Assembly: GCA_039881145.1 (NCBI GenBank)
Contig: JAYKKI010000006.1
Coordinates: 20,706,501 to 20,770,500 of the forward strand
Length of the DNA: 64,000 bases
DNA from: Druceiella hillmani
Taxonomy: Eukaryota; Arthropoda; Insecta; Lepidoptera; Hepialidae
Direction of reading: 5' to 3'
Below, one piece after another: positions 62,629-64,000 of this stretch. The position numbers were made by a program, and so were the translations under genes. Under the pieces are notes generated by a model. It saw nothing but the letters and a program-made list of their open reading frames with translations. It searched no databases and was not told where the DNA came from. The number at the start of each line of letters is the position of its first letter. Within the stretch, counting starts at the first letter, position 1.

Positions 62629-63955
62629 ATGAATTCCAAACAAGAAACAATATCACAACCACAACAGAAATTACTTAAACAACAAGTACTTCATCCAAGC
62701 TACTTCTCTAGGCAAAGATCATCATCCCTCTCTGATATAAGCAGAGGACAGTCAACAACTTCAAAAAAACAACCTGAATCAGATCTGTTGCCTGTTGAAA
62801 CTACAGCAATAAAAGATATCTCTCAACATCCTGCCCCACCCATATGGCAACATGTACCACTTCCTCGTGGACATAAGAAGAGGAAAATGTGCGATTCTCC
62901 ACCACCGTCTAACGGAATTGTAAATAAGAACCGGTTTAGCAACTTACCGCTTGATCCAAATGATGACATTGCCCTTTCAAAAACTCAGAAACCCAACAAA
63001 CCACCACCAATAGTTCTGAGTGGTATAGAAGACGCCAACGAGTTAATAAAACTAATTGAAACTGTTAGCCAAAAAGATAATTATAAGCTCAAAATGATTA
63101 CCAAAAATATCCTTCACGTGCTAATGAAAACTCCGGAAGAATATAAGAAAATTATCAATCTCCTCAGAGATAACGGGCTTATAGGGTATACTTTTACGCC
63201 TAAGAACTCCAAATGCTACCGAATTGTCATTAAGAACTTGCATCACCTCACACCTCACGAAGCTATTGTTGAGGCAGTTCAAGCGACCAACAACAAAGTC
63301 AGAGGTGAAATAATAATCGTGCATTAATTATGCACAATACGTCCCCGAAAAGAAACCGACTTCAACGTTCTTCGTCAATATCGAGCCTAGCATTAACAAT
63401 CCTGACGTTAAAAACATTGCATTTATCGCACAGCAAAAAATTAAGATTGAGGATCCCCGGAAATCAAAGTTCATTGTACAATGCCAACGCTGTCAACAAT
63501 ATGGTCATACCAAAAATAACTGCATGAGACCATTTAGATGCGTGAAATGCGGTGAAGACCATAAAACCTCAGAGTGCAAAAAGAATAGGACAACTCCAGC
63601 CAAGTGTGCTTTATGCTGCTGCGACCACCCTGCTAATTATAAAGGATGCCAAATATACAAAGAAATACTAGCTCGAAGGACCAAGAATCTCGCCTCTCGC
63701 GCTAGACTACCCCCTCAAACACCTGTTATCAACATAATAACTACCACCAACTTTGACACTAAGGGTCATAGTAACACCCACAAAACATCTTATGCCGATA
63801 TTGCCAAAGGTAGGCAACCAACAACACAGCAATCTACTCACCAACAATCTAATAAATTAGAAGATATACTTGCCAAACAAAGTGAGAAAATGGATCTCTT
63901 AATTCAACAAATACTGGGACTTATAACTACCCTGATATCTAATCTGACAAAATGA
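62629..63955 (+). CDS. Jockey-like ORF1 (gag-like nucleic acid-binding protein), one frameshift
   Basis: The first part runs from ATG 62629, with a polar Gln/Ser/Pro-rich N-terminus (SKQETISQPQQKLLKQQ). It passes through PPPIVLSGIEDANELIKLIE and YRIVIKNLHHLTPHEAIVEA, the PRE_C2HC-type region before the zinc knuckles, to TAA 63325-63327. The reading resumes in another frame (from about 63326: AQYVPEKKPTSTFFVNIEP), as if one extra base sat in GTGCATTAATTATGC. Three zinc knuckles follow: CQRCQQYGHTKNNC (CX2CX4HX4C), CVKCGEDHKTSEC and CALCCCDHPANYKGC. Then come YADIAKG and a leucine/isoleucine-rich C-terminus. It binds element RNA in particles. The frameshift may be genuine or a sequencing error. 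Confidence 0.85.
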
Positions 63956-64000
63956 CTTCTCTACACATCGCCACGTGGAACATAAACGGACTTGCTCCCA
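63952..64000 (+). CDS. Jockey-like ORF2, first 16 codons
   Basis: ATG at 63952 overlaps the ORF1 stop in ATGA. The start MTSLHIATWNINGLAP is the opening of the APE-type endonuclease domain (ATWNINGL) of the endonuclease/reverse transcriptase protein. The overlap suggests coupled termination-reinitiation, as proposed for other LINEs. The rest lies beyond the window. Confidence 0.85.
   Translation, partial: MTSLHIATWNINGLAP

Larger units (their letters stand above)
62196..64000 (+). mobile_element. Jockey-like non-LTR retrotransposon, 5' part
   Basis: Base composition switches abruptly to GC-richer near 62196. A leader of about 430 bp precedes ORF1 (62629-63955), and ORF2 begins at 63952 and leaves the window. 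The exact 5' boundary is not proven. Because the 5' end looks complete and decay is slight, the insertion may be recent. LINEs of this group copy RNA into DNA at a nicked target with the ORF2 endonuclease and reverse transcriptase. Confidence 0.85.

Noticed and set aside
63330..63527. A separate 65-codon protein between the two ORF1 halves
   Set aside because: It is in the wrong frame; the true continuation from about 63326 leads straight into the zinc knuckles.

Overview
This window is strongly AT-rich, almost gene-free eukaryotic DNA, most likely from an insect and probably a lepidopteran or a close relative. Three things point there. A Helitron has a 5' terminus starting TCTATACTAATATTGTAAAG and a 3' end CCCGTGCGAAGCCGGGACGG..CTAG. 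There are scattered 'GGGTTCCGTACCC.. / TCCGTCCGTCC' repeat fragments. A non-LTR retrotransposon of the Jockey type lies at the right edge. No bacterial features, CRISPR arrays, rRNAs or tRNAs were seen, and no complete conventional multi-exon gene can be supported. Species assignment is inference.

Layout. 1-9.6 kb: intergenic DNA with four copies (2.0, 7.4, 8.7, 9.4 kb) of an unusual hairpin element, a TA-flanked MITE-like element (5.1-5.5 kb) and a three-unit 154-bp tandem repeat (5.9-6.4 kb). 10-17 kb: short tandem duplications, (TA)n/(TG)n microsatellites, two more hairpin copies, the second inside a degenerate CCTAA-like tract. 19.3 kb: a TATA box followed by a 76-codon ORF with a signal-peptide-like start, the best small-gene candidate. 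23.8-32.2 kb and 41.4-47.4 kb: an old direct duplication, collinear in about nine blocks. 32.8 kb: a pre-miRNA-like hairpin. 34.3 kb: a possible terminal coding exon. 36.9-37.7 kb: a broken pogo/Tigger-type transposase. 48.1-50.0 kb: a non-autonomous Helitron carrying the decayed end of a Pif1-like helicase. 51.9 kb: the seventh hairpin copy. 57.2-58.1 kb: a decayed reverse transcriptase on the minus strand. 58.6-61.0 kb: a large inverted repeat with ~96% identical arms, each carrying a TA/TG microsatellite. 62.2-64.0 kb: the 5' end of a Jockey-like element, with ORF1 (zinc-knuckle protein, one frameshift) and the first codons of ORF2.

The most interesting signal is the hairpin family. Each near-complete copy has two ~80-110 bp complementary arms plus a ~40-bp tail on one side only. 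The tail end is fixed, the opposite end ragged by a few bases, and five copies sit between direct repeats of about 10-15 bp. Between copies, substitutions in one arm are matched by the complementary substitution in the other arm. This looks more like a hairpin RNA inserted by target-primed reverse transcription than a standard cut-and-paste MITE, though that mechanism is inference.
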